Source of the DNA: Flavobacteriales bacterium UBA6770
GTDB lineage: Bacteria; Bacteroidota; Bacteroidia; Flavobacteriales_G; Salibacteraceae
Direction of reading: 5' to 3'
NCBI GenBank assembly: GCA_905181875.1
Contig: CAJIZH010000003.1
Location: 558,001 to 622,000 of the forward strand
Length of the DNA: 64,000 nt
Within the stretch, counting starts at the first letter, position 1. Each line of letters opens with the position of its first letter. Positions 8,764 through 17,229 of this stretch are shown piece by piece. Both the position numbers and the translations under genes were made by a program. The notes beneath the pieces were generated by a model that saw nothing but the letters and a program-made list of their open reading frames with translations, did no database searches and was not told where the DNA came from.

Positions 8764-9237
8764 ATGGAAAATATTTCAAATAGAGCTTTAATTAGTCGAT
8801 TATTTAGCTCAGCCAATCAGCAACTCGAGGCCGCTAACTTTGATGTTGAAAATTGGTCGCAATGGTACCAGGTTATTTCAGGATTAACTGGTCCTGAAAA
8901 AATGGTTTATGTGATTGTAAAACTAAATAAAGCCGTCACCAATGGAGGTTTTTCGGAATTTTACGAAACCTCTTATGGGATATTTGGTCCCGAAATTATT
9001 CATGCACTCAACGAAATTAATGCCGTGGCAACTGCGGAAATTGTTGCTAACTCTTTGCCTGTTGTAAACCCCAAAGGACTTTTGGATGACGCTTACAAAG
9101 AGCTTGTTTTCAAACTCAAGCTTTCAGAACAACAACGAGCTCAACTTTATACTCAGGATATTCGCTACGACCAACTACACGAACTGGAGAATTTAGAAGA
9201 TCTGTTAGGTGGGTATTTACAAGAGTTTGTAAAGTGA
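8764..9237 (+). CDS. DMP19/DUF4375-like protein
   Basis: This 157-residue, mostly helical acidic protein has the DUF4375 (DMP19-type) pattern: WYQVISGLTGPEKMVYVIVKLNKAVTNGGFSEFYETSYG, then IHALNEINAVATAEIV. One member of this family, Neisseria DMP19, mimics DNA and counters a repressor, but most members have no known role, so the function here is open. No signal peptide is seen, so it should be cytoplasmic. It is the only non-collar gene inside the array and is transcribed opposite to its neighbours. It may be a passenger of the array. Confidence 0.7.
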   Translation: MENISNRALISRLFSSANQQLEAANFDVENWSQWYQVISGLTGPEKMVYVIVKLNKAVTNGGFSEFYETSYGIFGPEIIHALNEINAVATAEIVANSLPVVNPKGLLDDAYKELVFKLKLSEQQRAQLYTQDIRYDQLHELENLEDLLGGYLQEFVK

Positions 9238-9643
9238 GGCGATGTTGCTTAGTTGAGAATAAAAACTACTTAATTCAGCAGGGGTATATTAAAAAAGGGT
9301 TGGTGCTAAAGATATTCCGCTCTCTTTAAAATACTCACCTAGGCCTTGTCGACTTAGTTACTGCCTTGCCCAAACATTTAACCTCGGACAAGATAACTTT
9401 TGATTTGCTCCTATAAATAGAGAGAAACTCAGTTTCGGAATCATATCCTTTTTTAGTAAAACTGGGTTTGTGGTTTTGGAATTTATAAACCACCAAAATC
9501 GTGTTTGTTACGCAATCAACTGCAGCTAAAGCCCACATAAAATTATGATCGGACCAAACTAAGGTTAGGTATGCCACTACTTTTTGCTTCCTGTTTATTG
9601 CGATTTTTATCTCCCCTCTATTCGCTAATTTACTTGGGCTTTT
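9238..9643. other. region without a convincing gene
   Basis: Between the DMP19-like gene and the START remnant there is no recognisable gene. A minus-strand frame of 80 codons (9335-9577) resembles nothing known to me. Bases about 9615-9643 may extend the START remnant upstream, because one frame reads FANLLG where the intact gene reads WLANMF. Confidence 0.4.
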
Positions 9644-9697
9644 GTAAACCCCTTTAAGGGTTTGGCCAACCTAAAGGAGCACTTTGAGGTGCAGTAA
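9644..9697 (+). pseudogene. START-gene 3' remnant, seam 2
   Basis: In frame the bases read VNPFKGLANLKEHFEVQ then TAA, against DNPFKSLTNLKEHFEVQ at the end of the intact START gene at 5635-6246. Nucleotide identity is highest over the last 25 bases. The stop lies 7 bp before the end of the collar pseudogene 9705-10662, which runs on the opposite strand. Confidence 0.85.
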
Positions 9698-9704
9698 TTA
9701 TATA

Positions 9705-10662
9705 CTACTCCACACGCATTATATAAGCAAGGGTATAATATGGCGGCCGGTTGTCACTAGCACCAGATGGCGCTCCAGACCGCGTTGTCGGTAATTTTAA
9801 AAGATGTCTATGATTTCCTCCAGTATTAGTTGTAAAAGAATGCGCGTGGTTAGTTTGCGCTACATTATGCCTACCGCAGCATGTTCTTGTCATAGAAATT
9901 GATCCACCCCCGCCATTTGTTGTTCCAGAATGTGTATGATTTCCTGCATATTCGGAATAAATATTTGGCGGATCAGTCAAATGCGTGTGCGAAGAAGATT
10001 TACTCCCCCCAAAATCACTAGTAGTGGTTCCTTTGGTACTAAGATTTCCAGGATTATTATAGTTTGCATCGCTGTTATCATATCCGACAACAAATCTCCC
10101 CTTCAAATTCGGAGTTTTGTATCCCTTTACTGTTATTAATCCATTGCACAAAGCCCAACCTGTTGGTGCTATTGATCCGCTCCACATCACTATGGTACCG
10201 ATAGGAACCGCTCCTCTTCCAATAAATTCTGTTGCTTTTACTTTACCATCGACATGTAATTTTTCAGTTGGACTAGCAGTTCCAATACCTACGTTTCCGT
10301 GGTTTATGCTTCCGGCAGTCATAGTCGTCATGTGCGCTGTACTTGCGTTATTATCGGTTCTGTATTCAGTTTTCCAAGGGTTCATTGCATACCATTTTGT
10401 ATTACCCGAAGCTCCATTACCATATCCTACAAACAAGAACATGTCCAAGGGTAGTATCATAAACCATCATTCCTTGCGAAAACTTCACACTACTCATAGC
10501 TTCACGATCAGTAGTAGATAACCTAGGAATAAGCAATCCCTTATTATTAGACTTCAAATCCAATATAGAGTTCGTGTCTGGATCAGGCGTATTGATCCCT
10601 ACTTGGGCCGAAACACTGAAGGAAATAATTACAAAAAAACTCAAGGTTAAAATTGTTCTCAT
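9705..10662 (-). pseudogene. collar-family protein, frameshifted
   Basis: The N-terminal frame (10662 down to 10417) has a signal peptide ending FSVSAQ, VGINTPDPDTNSILDL and KGLLIPRLSTTDREAM, and runs off into HVLVCRIW. The C-terminal frame (from about 10460) continues with LDMFLFVGYGNGA, NPWKTEYRTDNN, a NVGIGTASPTEKLHV repeat and a tail-collar domain (GTIVMWSGSIAPTGWALCNG, GRFVVGYDNSD, several HTH-rich loops, NRPPYYTLAYIMRVE). Compared with the sister gene at 7611-8342 the break is an extra base in a CCC run near 10449. One base would restore a protein of about 318 residues, so the lesion is recent or the gene is switchable. Confidence 0.8.
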
Positions 10663-10764
10663 AAAGTATTTTCAACAAAATTCTAAAAAACTATTGATTC
10701 AATACATATCCTTGGACGAAATCGACTTAAAATCGTTATCAATCGAAGGGTCTTGATATTTCTT

Positions 10765-11076
10765 CTAATAAAAATGAAATAAGGGCTGATTCAACTCTAA
10801 TATATTAACCTCTAGAGTTCTTAATAAAACTTCTAGATATAGGAATGAAATGATCCTTAATTTTAATAGCCGTCTTTTGTCACTGCGCTGAAAAAACATT
10901 CTTTGTATGCGACCCTCCAAGATTCGGCGCAGTATTATTACCTCCAAACTGATTATTACTGAAATCATTTTTGAATCTAATACAGGATTTTCATCAGGAT
11001 TAAAGTTATTGCTACCTATTTGAACAAAAGAGAAGTCAAAACAAGAAAGCTTGATACAAAAAACTTCATACTGCAA
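10765..11076 (-). pseudogene. decayed collar-family N-terminus
   Basis: This minus-strand relic reads FVQIGSNNFNPDENPVLDSK where the family has AQIGINNSNPDENSILDLKS. After it the frame drifts; a second frame gives NQFGGNNTAPNLGGSHTKN, and stops follow. No collar domain or end can be recognised. The stretch 10663-10764 and the bases up to 11244 hold nothing else I can identify. Confidence 0.6.
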
Positions 11077-11244
11077 GGTTAATCCTGAATTTGGGTTAAT
11101 AAATAACCCTCAGCCTATCAGTAGGGACAATAAAATATTTATTTTCCTAGGAACATATCCATTCTTTTAGCAGCGAATAGTTTGACCAAAACACCACAGC
11201 TGTCGCTTGTTACAAATTGGTCAACTATTTTTGTTTTTTAAACT

Positions 11245-11298
11245 TGGAAAAGTCTTTTTGAAATAACGAACTCAAAGGAGCATTTTGAAGTACAGTGA
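11245..11298 (+). pseudogene. START-gene 3' remnant, seam 3
   Basis: In frame it reads WKSLFEITNSKEHFEVQ followed by TGA, recognisably the end FKSLTNLKEHFEVQ of the START protein with a small insertion. The TGA (11296-11298) is immediately followed by the complement of the TAA stop of the collar gene 11299-12267. The two ends abut with no base between. Confidence 0.8.
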
Positions 11299-12267
11299 TT
11301 ACAGGGTACGCATTATATACGCTAGCGCATAATAAGGAGGCCTGTTTTCGTGAGATTTACCCGAACCTTTTACAGAAGTAGTTCCGCTGTAGGTATGCGC
11401 ATGATTTCCCGCATACGTCATGACGGTATATTTTGGAGATGGAGGACCACTCACTGTAAATTCATTGTTACTTCCTCCATTCCCTGAGTCGTCGCCTTCG
11501 ACTCCATAGTTCCACAAATGTGTATGATTACCATTGGTTGTAGTCGTTCCAGAATATGTATGATTATGAGAAGGAATCTGATTAGTTAAAAGGACCACAC
11601 TATTGGTTCCTGCTTTTGCGTTTACAGCATATTGTGTACCAGCCACCGAAGTATTATCAGCAGAACCGGCTCCTACAACAAATCGTTCTTGCAAATCTGG
11701 CGTCCCGTTTTGGCCATTACACAATGCCCATCCATCAGGGATTGCATTGATTGCCCCACTCCACATGATGATACCTCCGACAGGTGTAATTCCATAACCT
11801 TTAAAACCAGTAGCTTTAATTTGACCATTTACATGCAACTTTTCTTGTGGAGCAACTATACCTATACCAACATTTCCGTAGTTAGCCATTCCAACACCTC
11901 CAACAGTTGAACCTGGATTTACCGTCATTGTAGTCATGTTGGCAACACTCGCATTGTTACTTGTTCTGTATTCGGTTTTCCAAGGGTTCATTGCATACCA
12001 TTTTGTATTAGCCGAAGCTCCATTACCATATCCTACAAAAAGAACATTAAGGGTAGTATCATAAACCATCATTCCTTGCGAAAAACCTCCTCCACTGCTC
12101 ATTGTCTCGCGCTGTATACTGGTCAGCCTAGGAATAAGCAGTCCCTTATTATTAGACTTCAAATCCAATATAGAGTTCGTGTCTGGATCAGGCGTATTGA
12201 TGCCAACCTGTGCAAATAAAGTAGCACTAAAAAATGACGTAACTAGAAAAACGATTAGTGACCTCAT
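11299..12267 (-). CDS. secreted tail-collar-domain protein (intact copy 1)
   Basis: This 322-residue protein has a signal peptide (residues 1-20, ending ATLFAQ) and the family N-terminal module (VGINTPDPDTNSILDL, KGLLIPRLTSIQRETM, YDTTLNVLFVGYGNGA, NPWKTEYRTSNN). It continues with a short NVGIGIVAPQEKLHV repeat and a phage tail-collar-like domain from about residue 150 (GGIIMWSGAINAIPDGWALCNG, ERFVVGAG). The His-rich loops HNHTYSG and HAHTYSG come next and the end is ENRPPYYALAYIMRTL. Collar domains in phage fibres form trimeric tips; in Bacteroidota such chromosomal proteins are of unknown function. There is no T9SS C-terminal domain, so the protein is exported at least to the periplasm. It has its own upstream space and is preceded by an AT-only hairpin. 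Confidence 0.8.
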   Translation of the reverse strand: MRSLIVFLVTSFFSATLFAQVGINTPDPDTNSILDLKSNNKGLLIPRLTSIQRETMSSGGGFSQGMMVYDTTLNVLFVGYGNGASANTKWYAMNPWKTEYRTSNNASVANMTTMTVNPGSTVGGVGMANYGNVGIGIVAPQEKLHVNGQIKATGFKGYGITPVGGIIMWSGAINAIPDGWALCNGQNGTPDLQERFVVGAGSADNTSVAGTQYAVNAKAGTNSVVLLTNQIPSHNHTYSGTTTTNGNHTHLWNYGVEGDDSGNGGSNNEFTVSGPPSPKYTVMTYAGNHAHTYSGTTSVKGSGKSHENRPPYYALAYIMRTL

Positions 12268-12277
12268 AAGATTTTCT

Positions 12278-12311
12278 AAATAAAATTTTTATAAAAATAA
12301 AAATTTTATTT
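12278..12311. repeat. AT-only perfect inverted repeat
   Basis: The 15-base arm AAATAAAATTTTTAT (12278-12292) is repeated in inverted form at 12297-12311 around a 4-base AAAA spacer. It lies between the end of one collar gene (12353) and the start of the next (12267) on the same strand, so it could weaken read-through or structure the leader. With no G or C it would make a weak RNA stem. Confidence 0.6.
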
Positions 12312-12317
12312 AATATT

Positions 12318-12356
12318 TTAACAATCTTAAAAGTGCATTCTGAAGTACAGTACTAG
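12318..12356 (+). pseudogene. START-gene 3' remnant, seam 4
   Basis: In frame it reads LTILKVHSEVQY and then TAG, against LTNLKEHFEVQ in the START gene. Its stop shares the palindromic bases CTAG with the stop of the collar gene 12353-13279 on the other strand. This is the most degraded of the clear seams, but the register and position match the others. Confidence 0.7.
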
Positions 12357-13279
12357 TATACTCTCATGATGTAGGCAAGAGTGTAGTATGGTGGGCGGTT
12401 TTCGTGAGCCGCAGTGCTTCCGTTGTAATCGATGGTATGTTTATGGTTTCCATCAGATGAAGTCGTTCTACTAACATAGGTCACGGTATTGCACTTTCTT
12501 TCATCATCTACATCACATTGAAAAGAATTATTATAATAATCCTTGTAGCTGTGTGTATGAGTACCTGCATCTTGCATTGTATGATTGTGTCGAGGCATTT
12601 GAGATAAATTCAGAGCGACAGTTGCCGCTCCGCCAATGTCACTAGAAGCAGATGTGCCTTTCTGGCTCAAATTTCCAGGCTTGTCATATCGCCAATCGGA
12701 GGGATTATAACCCACCACAAATCTATTCCTCATGTCAGGAGTTTTGTATCCATTTACAGAATCTCCATTACACAAAGCCCAACCAGTTGGAGCGGTTGTG
12801 CCACTCCACAAAATAATACCTCCTAAGGGAGTAGCTCCATTACCAATAAATTCTGTCGCTTTCACCTTACCATTTACTTGAAATTTTTCTGTTGGAACGG
12901 CTACGCCTATACCAATATTACCATAGTTAATACCGCCACCAAACATAGCTGTCATAGATGCCGCACTGGAATTATTATCTGTTCTATACTCTGTTTTCCA
13001 TGGGTTTAACGCATACCATTTACTATTATTAATTTTATGGCCGTAAAAAATAAATATGACATCTAAATCGGTATCATACACCATCATTCCCTGAGCAGGC
13101 GTGAGGCTTACCATAGACTCCCGCTGTGCAGTAGTCATTCGAGGAATAAGCAATCCTTTATCATTGGCCTTCAAATCCAATATAGAATTTGCGTCTGGAG
13201 AGGAGTTATTGATCCCTACCTGGGCTTGGCTATAAATGGAACAGAATAAAAAAAGCAATACAACGATAGTTCGCAACAT
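12353..13279 (-). CDS. secreted tail-collar-domain protein (intact copy 2)
   Basis: This 308-residue protein has a signal peptide (MLRTIVVLLFLFCSIYSQAQ), the family N-terminal module (VGINNSSPDANSILDL, KGLLIPRMTTAQRESM, NPWKTEYRTDNN) and a NIGIGVAVPTEKFQV repeat. The collar-like domain follows (GGIILWSGTTAPTGWALCNG, NRFVVGYNPSD, MPRHNHTMQ, HENRPPYYTLAYIMRVY). Its first 45 codons and its promoter are nearly the same as in the broken gene 7611-8342, while the C-terminal half differs, so the N-terminal and C-terminal halves have separate histories. A Cys pair (FQCDVDDERKCN) in the variable loop region is not found in the other copies. The function is unknown; export past the inner membrane is predicted. 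Confidence 0.8.
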   Translation of the reverse strand: MLRTIVVLLFLFCSIYSQAQVGINNSSPDANSILDLKANDKGLLIPRMTTAQRESMVSLTPAQGMMVYDTDLDVIFIFYGHKINNSKWYALNPWKTEYRTDNNSSAASMTAMFGGGINYGNIGIGVAVPTEKFQVNGKVKATEFIGNGATPLGGIILWSGTTAPTGWALCNGDSVNGYKTPDMRNRFVVGYNPSDWRYDKPGNLSQKGTSASSDIGGAATVALNLSQMPRHNHTMQDAGTHTHSYKDYYNNSFQCDVDDERKCNTVTYVSRTTSSDGNHKHTIDYNGSTAAHENRPPYYTLAYIMRVY

Positions 13280-13505
13280 ATATCTAATAATTTACTTAGA
13301 TTCGCAAATATACATTATTAAAACAGCACTAAAAAGCTGCTTTTAAGTCATGAGTTGCAAGTTTGCAATATTCAAAAAGTATTTCTGTTGAATAATTGTT
13401 AGTATTAGGTTCGTCAAACTGGCAAACACGTTTTGACAGTTAATAAAATTTTAAAAGTGAATTTTGACACTAAAAGCTTATTCTCGTTTATTTACGTCAT
13501 GCCCA
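13142..13505. repeat. right copy of the 363-bp direct repeat
   Basis: This pairs with 8205-8567. Here the repeat is in its natural setting: the collar gene 5' end on the minus strand, a shared promoter region, and the start of the membrane gene at 13433 on the plus strand, which continues intact past 13505. Confidence 0.8.
13305..13312 (-). promoter_or_regulatory. promoter -7 element TATATTTG
   Basis: This minus-strand TATATTTG (consensus TAnnTTTG) lies about 25 bp upstream of the start at 13279, in the same place as at 8368-8375 in the other copy of the direct repeat. Confidence 0.6.
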
Positions 13506-14014
13506 TACTCATGGGATTGATAGCGGTCAATCAAATTCGCATGGCTAAGAACTATCATCTAAGCCCTTGGATTGGTGGCGGATTTGGCATGTTTTCTACT
13601 AATGCTACCCCTGATTCAAGAATATTGGTATGTACTGGCGTTGATGATAGTGGAAATGAAGTCCGATTATTACCCGATTTTGGAAAATTGGATACAGAAA
13701 AATGGTCAAAAGACTATGAAATAGAATTAAAAGCCAACCCTAGTTTAGATAAACTACAAAAAATAGCTAATGCGTTGCTTAATAAAAACTACTTACAAAA
13801 ACTGAATCAAGAAAAACAAACTGTCGCAGAATTTATAGGCTGGTTGGTCAATGAGTCAATTTATGTGCCGCTTCGAAAAGATAATTTAAAATTAGCTAAT
13901 GAGAAAATGCATTCATTTGAAACCATAAAAGCATCAATTTATGAGCGACGTTACAACGCAAATGACAATAGCGTGCAATTTTTTGAGCTCTTAAACTATC
14001 AAGCCAGCAAGTAA
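13433..14014 (+). CDS. single-pass membrane protein, unknown
   Basis: This protein of up to 193 residues has one hydrophobic segment near the N-terminus (FSFIYVMPILMGLIAVN) followed by a soluble domain with the motif PWIGGGFGMFSTNATPDSRIL. I recall similar GGxGMFST proteins beside HTTM-like membrane genes but cannot give a function. The start is uncertain: TTG at 13433 keeps the whole conserved segment, while GTG at 13457 and ATG at 13499 are alternatives and the last would cut into the membrane segment. Its TAA overlaps the ATG of the next gene by one base, so the two are co-translated. A truncated 5' copy lies at about 8500-8567. Confidence 0.7.
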   Translation: MTVNKILKVNFDTKSLFSFIYVMPILMGLIAVNQIRMAKNYHLSPWIGGGFGMFSTNATPDSRILVCTGVDDSGNEVRLLPDFGKLDTEKWSKDYEIELKANPSLDKLQKIANALLNKNYLQKLNQEKQTVAEFIGWLVNESIYVPLRKDNLKLANEKMHSFETIKASIYERRYNANDNSVQFFELLNYQASK

Positions 14015-14904
14015 TGGTAATTTGGAAAAAAGCAACCTCACTAGTTGCATTTTTAGAGGCATACCCTCGGGATATTTTATTGTACCGTTTAACTCTTTTG
14101 TTACTTGTTTTTTACCACCCACCTTCTTGGGTTGCTGAAGTTCCGATAAGGATTGCTGTGCTCTTCATGTTTTTCTCACGCAAATTGTCTCGAAATCGTT
14201 GGCTTTGGCTGATTGTCTTTGTTGGATTTTCAATATACACAGCGCGCTATTGGTACAATGTTGATAATCACAAATACTTAATAAACTACTGGGTGGGTGC
14301 TTGCTTTATTTCAACATTATTTAAGGACCGCCTTCAAGTTTTAAAAATCAATGCTCATCTGCTCATCGTTCTCACCTTTTTATTTGCGCTATTCTGGAAA
14401 CTTACTTCTCCAGATTTTCTAAGTGGTGACTTTATGCAATATCATTTACTGACAGATTCAAGAATGCAATACATTAACACGGCATTGGTTGGCATCACTC
14501 CAGAACAATTTTTGGATAAAAGGCTATTGTTGCAGTTTTTGAGTATTTCACCCAATTTGGAAACAAAAGTCACCTTGGACAGCGCGCCCAGATTGCACCT
14601 AGTTGCACTTTTATTTACCTACATAACATTGGCTATTGAAATGGCGGTATTATTCACTTTTTCTCTGAAAAAATCCCCTCTGCTTCAGCAAGTAAAAGAC
14701 TATACATTACTCCTGTTTATCTTTGCTCTGTATTCAGTAATTCCCGTTACTGGGTTTGGCTTCATCCTAAGTATATTGGGAATTGCTCAGCTGGAACAAG
14801 GTGAAAAGAAAAAATTTGGACTTTATTTTCTTGCAATTATCGTTATGCAGTTGGCGTCACGGTTATCTATTTTGGATATTGTAAGTCGTGATTTAAGTAT
14901 TTAA
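14014..14904 (+). CDS. polytopic membrane protein, HTTM/DoxX-like in outline
   Basis: This 296-residue protein has about seven or eight hydrophobic segments. It starts VAFLEAYPRDILLYRLTLLLLVFYHPP and includes ALFWKLTSPDFLSGDFMQYHLL and ALYSVIPVTGFGFILSILGI. The overall look is that of HTTM-like integral membrane proteins, but I see no catalytic motif and do not assign a reaction. It overlaps the preceding membrane gene by one base (TAATG), so the two products probably act together in the inner membrane. The following 78 bp hold nothing recognisable. Confidence 0.65.
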   Translation: MVIWKKATSLVAFLEAYPRDILLYRLTLLLLVFYHPPSWVAEVPIRIAVLFMFFSRKLSRNRWLWLIVFVGFSIYTARYWYNVDNHKYLINYWVGACFISTLFKDRLQVLKINAHLLIVLTFLFALFWKLTSPDFLSGDFMQYHLLTDSRMQYINTALVGITPEQFLDKRLLLQFLSISPNLETKVTLDSAPRLHLVALLFTYITLAIEMAVLFTFSLKKSPLLQQVKDYTLLLFIFALYSVIPVTGFGFILSILGIAQLEQGEKKKFGLYFLAIIVMQLASRLSILDIVSRDLSI

Positions 14905-14982
14905 CTCGCAAAAAAGCTAACCAGCAATTCTTAATGTGGGCTTAAATTGATTTACACTTATCATTTTCTCAATAAATTCTAG

Positions 14983-15642
14983 TTATCCTAAACTAGAAAT
15001 TTCGAATTTATAGTTTCTAGATATGGGTATTATTCGTCCATCAATTACTATCTGCGAATTACTTTTTTGATCTATATAATCTGTATTCACAGCATAAAAC
15101 CGATGCACTCGCACAAAATTTGAAGGCAATTCATGAAGTATATCTTTTAGGGTACTGCGCAAACGATAGAGACCGCTTTCAGTAGTGATTTCCAAATAAT
15201 TTTTATTGGTTTCTATCAGTTGAATTTTTCTTGGATTCATTTCTTTAATTCCAAATAAACCTTGGACCAAAATCGTTGCTTCTTGATTGGAGAATAAAAT
15301 CTCAAAAGCTCCCAAAACATTAATATCATTAACGGGAAGGCTGATGTAGGATTTGGGCGAATATTTACAAGCGCGTTTTACTAGGTTCTTATCTAAACTT
15401 GATGTCAAAAATATAAACGGTTTGGACTTCTCGTTTAACGATTGAGCCAATTTAAAATCTGTTTGTTTTGATTTTAGGCTCAAATCAAGAACAGCCGTAT
15501 CAAACTCCCAAGTGGTATTTGCTTTAAATTCTTCTGGACTATTGTATACTCCCTCTATGGAATATCCTCCGCGGCGAAGCAGAAGTTCCAATTCTATTAG
15601 TACTGCTGCTTCTCTATGAACTATTGCTATACTACGCTTCAT
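14983..15642 (-). CDS. LytTR-family response regulator
   Basis: This 219-residue regulator starts at the ATG 15642 (MKRSIAIVHREAAVL). Fifteen further codons are open upstream but do not fit a receiver start. The receiver domain spans about residues 1-115, with the likely phosphoacceptor Asp in FDTAVLDLSL and TSS before the conserved Lys region. The LytTR DNA-binding domain is at about 135-219 (NYLEITTESGLYRLRSTLKDIL, FVRVHRFYAVNTDYID, IPISRNYK). No sensor kinase lies next to it, so it is an orphan here. Targets cannot be read from the sequence. The gap to kbl (15643-15875) shows no gene. Confidence 0.85.
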   Translation of the reverse strand: MKRSIAIVHREAAVLIELELLLRRGGYSIEGVYNSPEEFKANTTWEFDTAVLDLSLKSKQTDFKLAQSLNEKSKPFIFLTSSLDKNLVKRACKYSPKSYISLPVNDINVLGAFEILFSNQEATILVQGLFGIKEMNPRKIQLIETNKNYLEITTESGLYRLRSTLKDILHELPSNFVRVHRFYAVNTDYIDQKSNSQIVIDGRIIPISRNYKFEISSLG

Positions 15643-15875
15643 ATTTCGGAAAATTCTACCGCAGCTAAGTAAAACAAAAAACAGCAATAACTAACACCTA
15701 AAAAAAACGATGAGTTGCCCCAAAAAATTCATCTTCTATAATTACCACCGAGTGCTTCGACTTCATTTAACCTGTTGTTTATATTCTTCGATTAAGGCAA
15801 AAAACTGCTATGCAATGGAATTAAAAATCTGATTTAATTCTAAAAACTTCCTCAATACTTAAAAAACGGGATTCT

Positions 15876-17063
15876 TTATAGCACACCGAGGCTTTTACCT
15901 ACTTTAACAAAAGCAGCTACAGCCTTATCCAAATGTCCTTGATCATGGGCAGCACTCAGTTGCACTCGAATTCTTGCTTGATCTTTAGGAACAACTGGGT
16001 AGAAAAATCCAATTACGTATATTCCTTCATCTAACAATTGGTTTGCAAATTTTTGCGACAATGCAGCGTCATATAACATGATTGGAACGATTGCACTATC
16101 GCCATCTTTGATATCAAAACCAGCAGCTTTTATTTCTTTTTTGAAATAGTTTACATTCCACTCCAATGTGTCTCTTAATTCCGTTGATTCATTCAAAAGA
16201 TCAAATACAGCATTACTGGCACCTACGATATTTGGAGCCAATGAATTAGAAAATAAATAAGGTCTAGAACGCTGACGAAGAATTTCAATAATTTCTTTTC
16301 TACCTGTGGTAAAACCGCCCATGGCGCCACCTAAAGCTTTTCCTAAGGTGCCTGTAATTATATCTACACGACCAATCACGTTTTTAAGCTCAATGGTTCC
16401 TTTGCCCGTTTTGCCAATAAACCCAGTAGCATGGCATTCATCAACCATCACCAATGCATCGTACTTGTCTGCTAAATCACAAATATTATCCAGCTGAGCA
16501 ACATAACCATCCATTGAAAATACTCCATCAGTAACTATAACCTTAAAGCGTGCACCTGCTGCAGCTTTTAATTGCTCCTCCAGAGCAGCCATATCGTTAT
16601 TGGCATAACGATAGCGTTGAGCCTTGCACAATCTAACTCCATCAATTATTGAAGCATGATTTAATGCATCTGAAATAATCGCATCCTCAGCAGTAAGCAA
16701 AGGTTCAAATACACCACCATTTGCATCAAATGCAGCAGCATATAAAATAGTGTCTTCCGTCCCTAAGAAGTCCGCTATTTTTTGTTCCAGTTCTTTATGA
16801 ATATCCTGAGTTCCGCATATAAAACGTACCGAAGACATACCAAAACCATGAGAATCTAATGCTTGGTGAGCAGCTTCAACAACACGTGGGTGCGATGATA
16901 ATCCTAGGTAGTTATTAGAACAAAAATTCAGCACCTCTTCTCCCGTTGAAACTTTAATTACAGCGTCCTGTTGAGTTGTAATTATGCGCTCTTTTTTATA
17001 CAAACCATCAGCAGTTATCTGCGCTAATTCCTCTTGTAAATGATCTTTTAGTTTTCCGTACAT
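15876..17063 (-). CDS. kbl: glycine C-acetyltransferase
   Basis: This is 2-amino-3-ketobutyrate CoA ligase, a PLP enzyme of the alpha-oxoamine synthase family. It cleaves 2-amino-3-oxobutanoate with CoA to glycine and acetyl-CoA in threonine breakdown. The 395 residues match the family's usual length. Seen are [64 protein letters not shown] and the PLP-lysine motif [14 protein letters not shown] (Lys near residue 241). The motif FICGTQ and the overall identity pattern favour Kbl over BioF or HemA. It stands alone, with its own promoter and divergent from the giant operon. Confidence 0.95.
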   Translation of the reverse strand: MYGKLKDHLQEELAQITADGLYKKERIITTQQDAVIKVSTGEEVLNFCSNNYLGLSSHPRVVEAAHQALDSHGFGMSSVRFICGTQDIHKELEQKIADFLGTEDTILYAAAFDANGGVFEPLLTAEDAIISDALNHASIIDGVRLCKAQRYRYANNDMAALEEQLKAAAGARFKVIVTDGVFSMDGYVAQLDNICDLADKYDALVMVDECHATGFIGKTGKGTIELKNVIGRVDIITGTLGKALGGAMGGFTTGRKEIIEILRQRSRPYLFSNSLAPNIVGASNAVFDLLNESTELRDTLEWNVNYFKKEIKAAGFDIKDGDSAIVPIMLYDAALSQKFANQLLDEGIYVIGFFYPVVPKDQARIRVQLSAAHDQGHLDKAVAAFVKVGKSLGVL

Positions 17064-17082
17064 GACTTAGTTTTTGATACCG

Positions 17083-17090
17083 CAAATATA
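17083..17090 (-). promoter_or_regulatory. kbl promoter -7 element TATATTTG
   Basis: TATATTTG on the minus strand lies about 20 bp upstream of the kbl ATG and matches the TAnnTTTG consensus. A clear -33 TTG is not obvious. Confidence 0.55.
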
Positions 17091-17171
17091 TTCAGCTAAC
17101 TCTGTCTTAAACCCGGTATATGCAATTCTGCAGCAAATAAAAGCGACACAACATGTTTTGGAACTAAAGAA

Positions 17172-17198
17172 GATGCATTTCGTCCCAAGAAATGCGTC
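17172..17198. promoter_or_regulatory. inverted repeat upstream of the giant operon
   Basis: The arms GATGCATTTC (17172-17181) and GAAATGCGTC (17189-17198) pair with one mismatch across a 7-base spacer. They sit in the divergent region between kbl and the six-gene operon. A near-consensus -7 box TATATTTC follows at 17210-17217, so the repeat covers the expected -33 zone and could be an operator for the operon at 17230. No regulator is known. Confidence 0.45.
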
Positions 17199-17229
17199 TA
17201 ACTGCCACATTATATTTCTTTTGTAAATT

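Noticed and set aside
9335-9577. Minus-strand gene of 80 codons
   Set aside because: It has no recognisable domain or promoter and lies in decayed sequence; probably a chance frame.
9705-13279. Diversity-generating retroelement acting on the collar tips
   Set aside because: No reverse transcriptase and no template/variable repeat pair with adenine-directed changes was seen.
6248-14904. Prophage or phage tail module, because of collar and S74 domains
   Set aside because: No capsid, terminase, portal, baseplate, lysis or integrase gene is present. The intact collar proteins carry signal peptides and the Bacteroidota N-terminal module.
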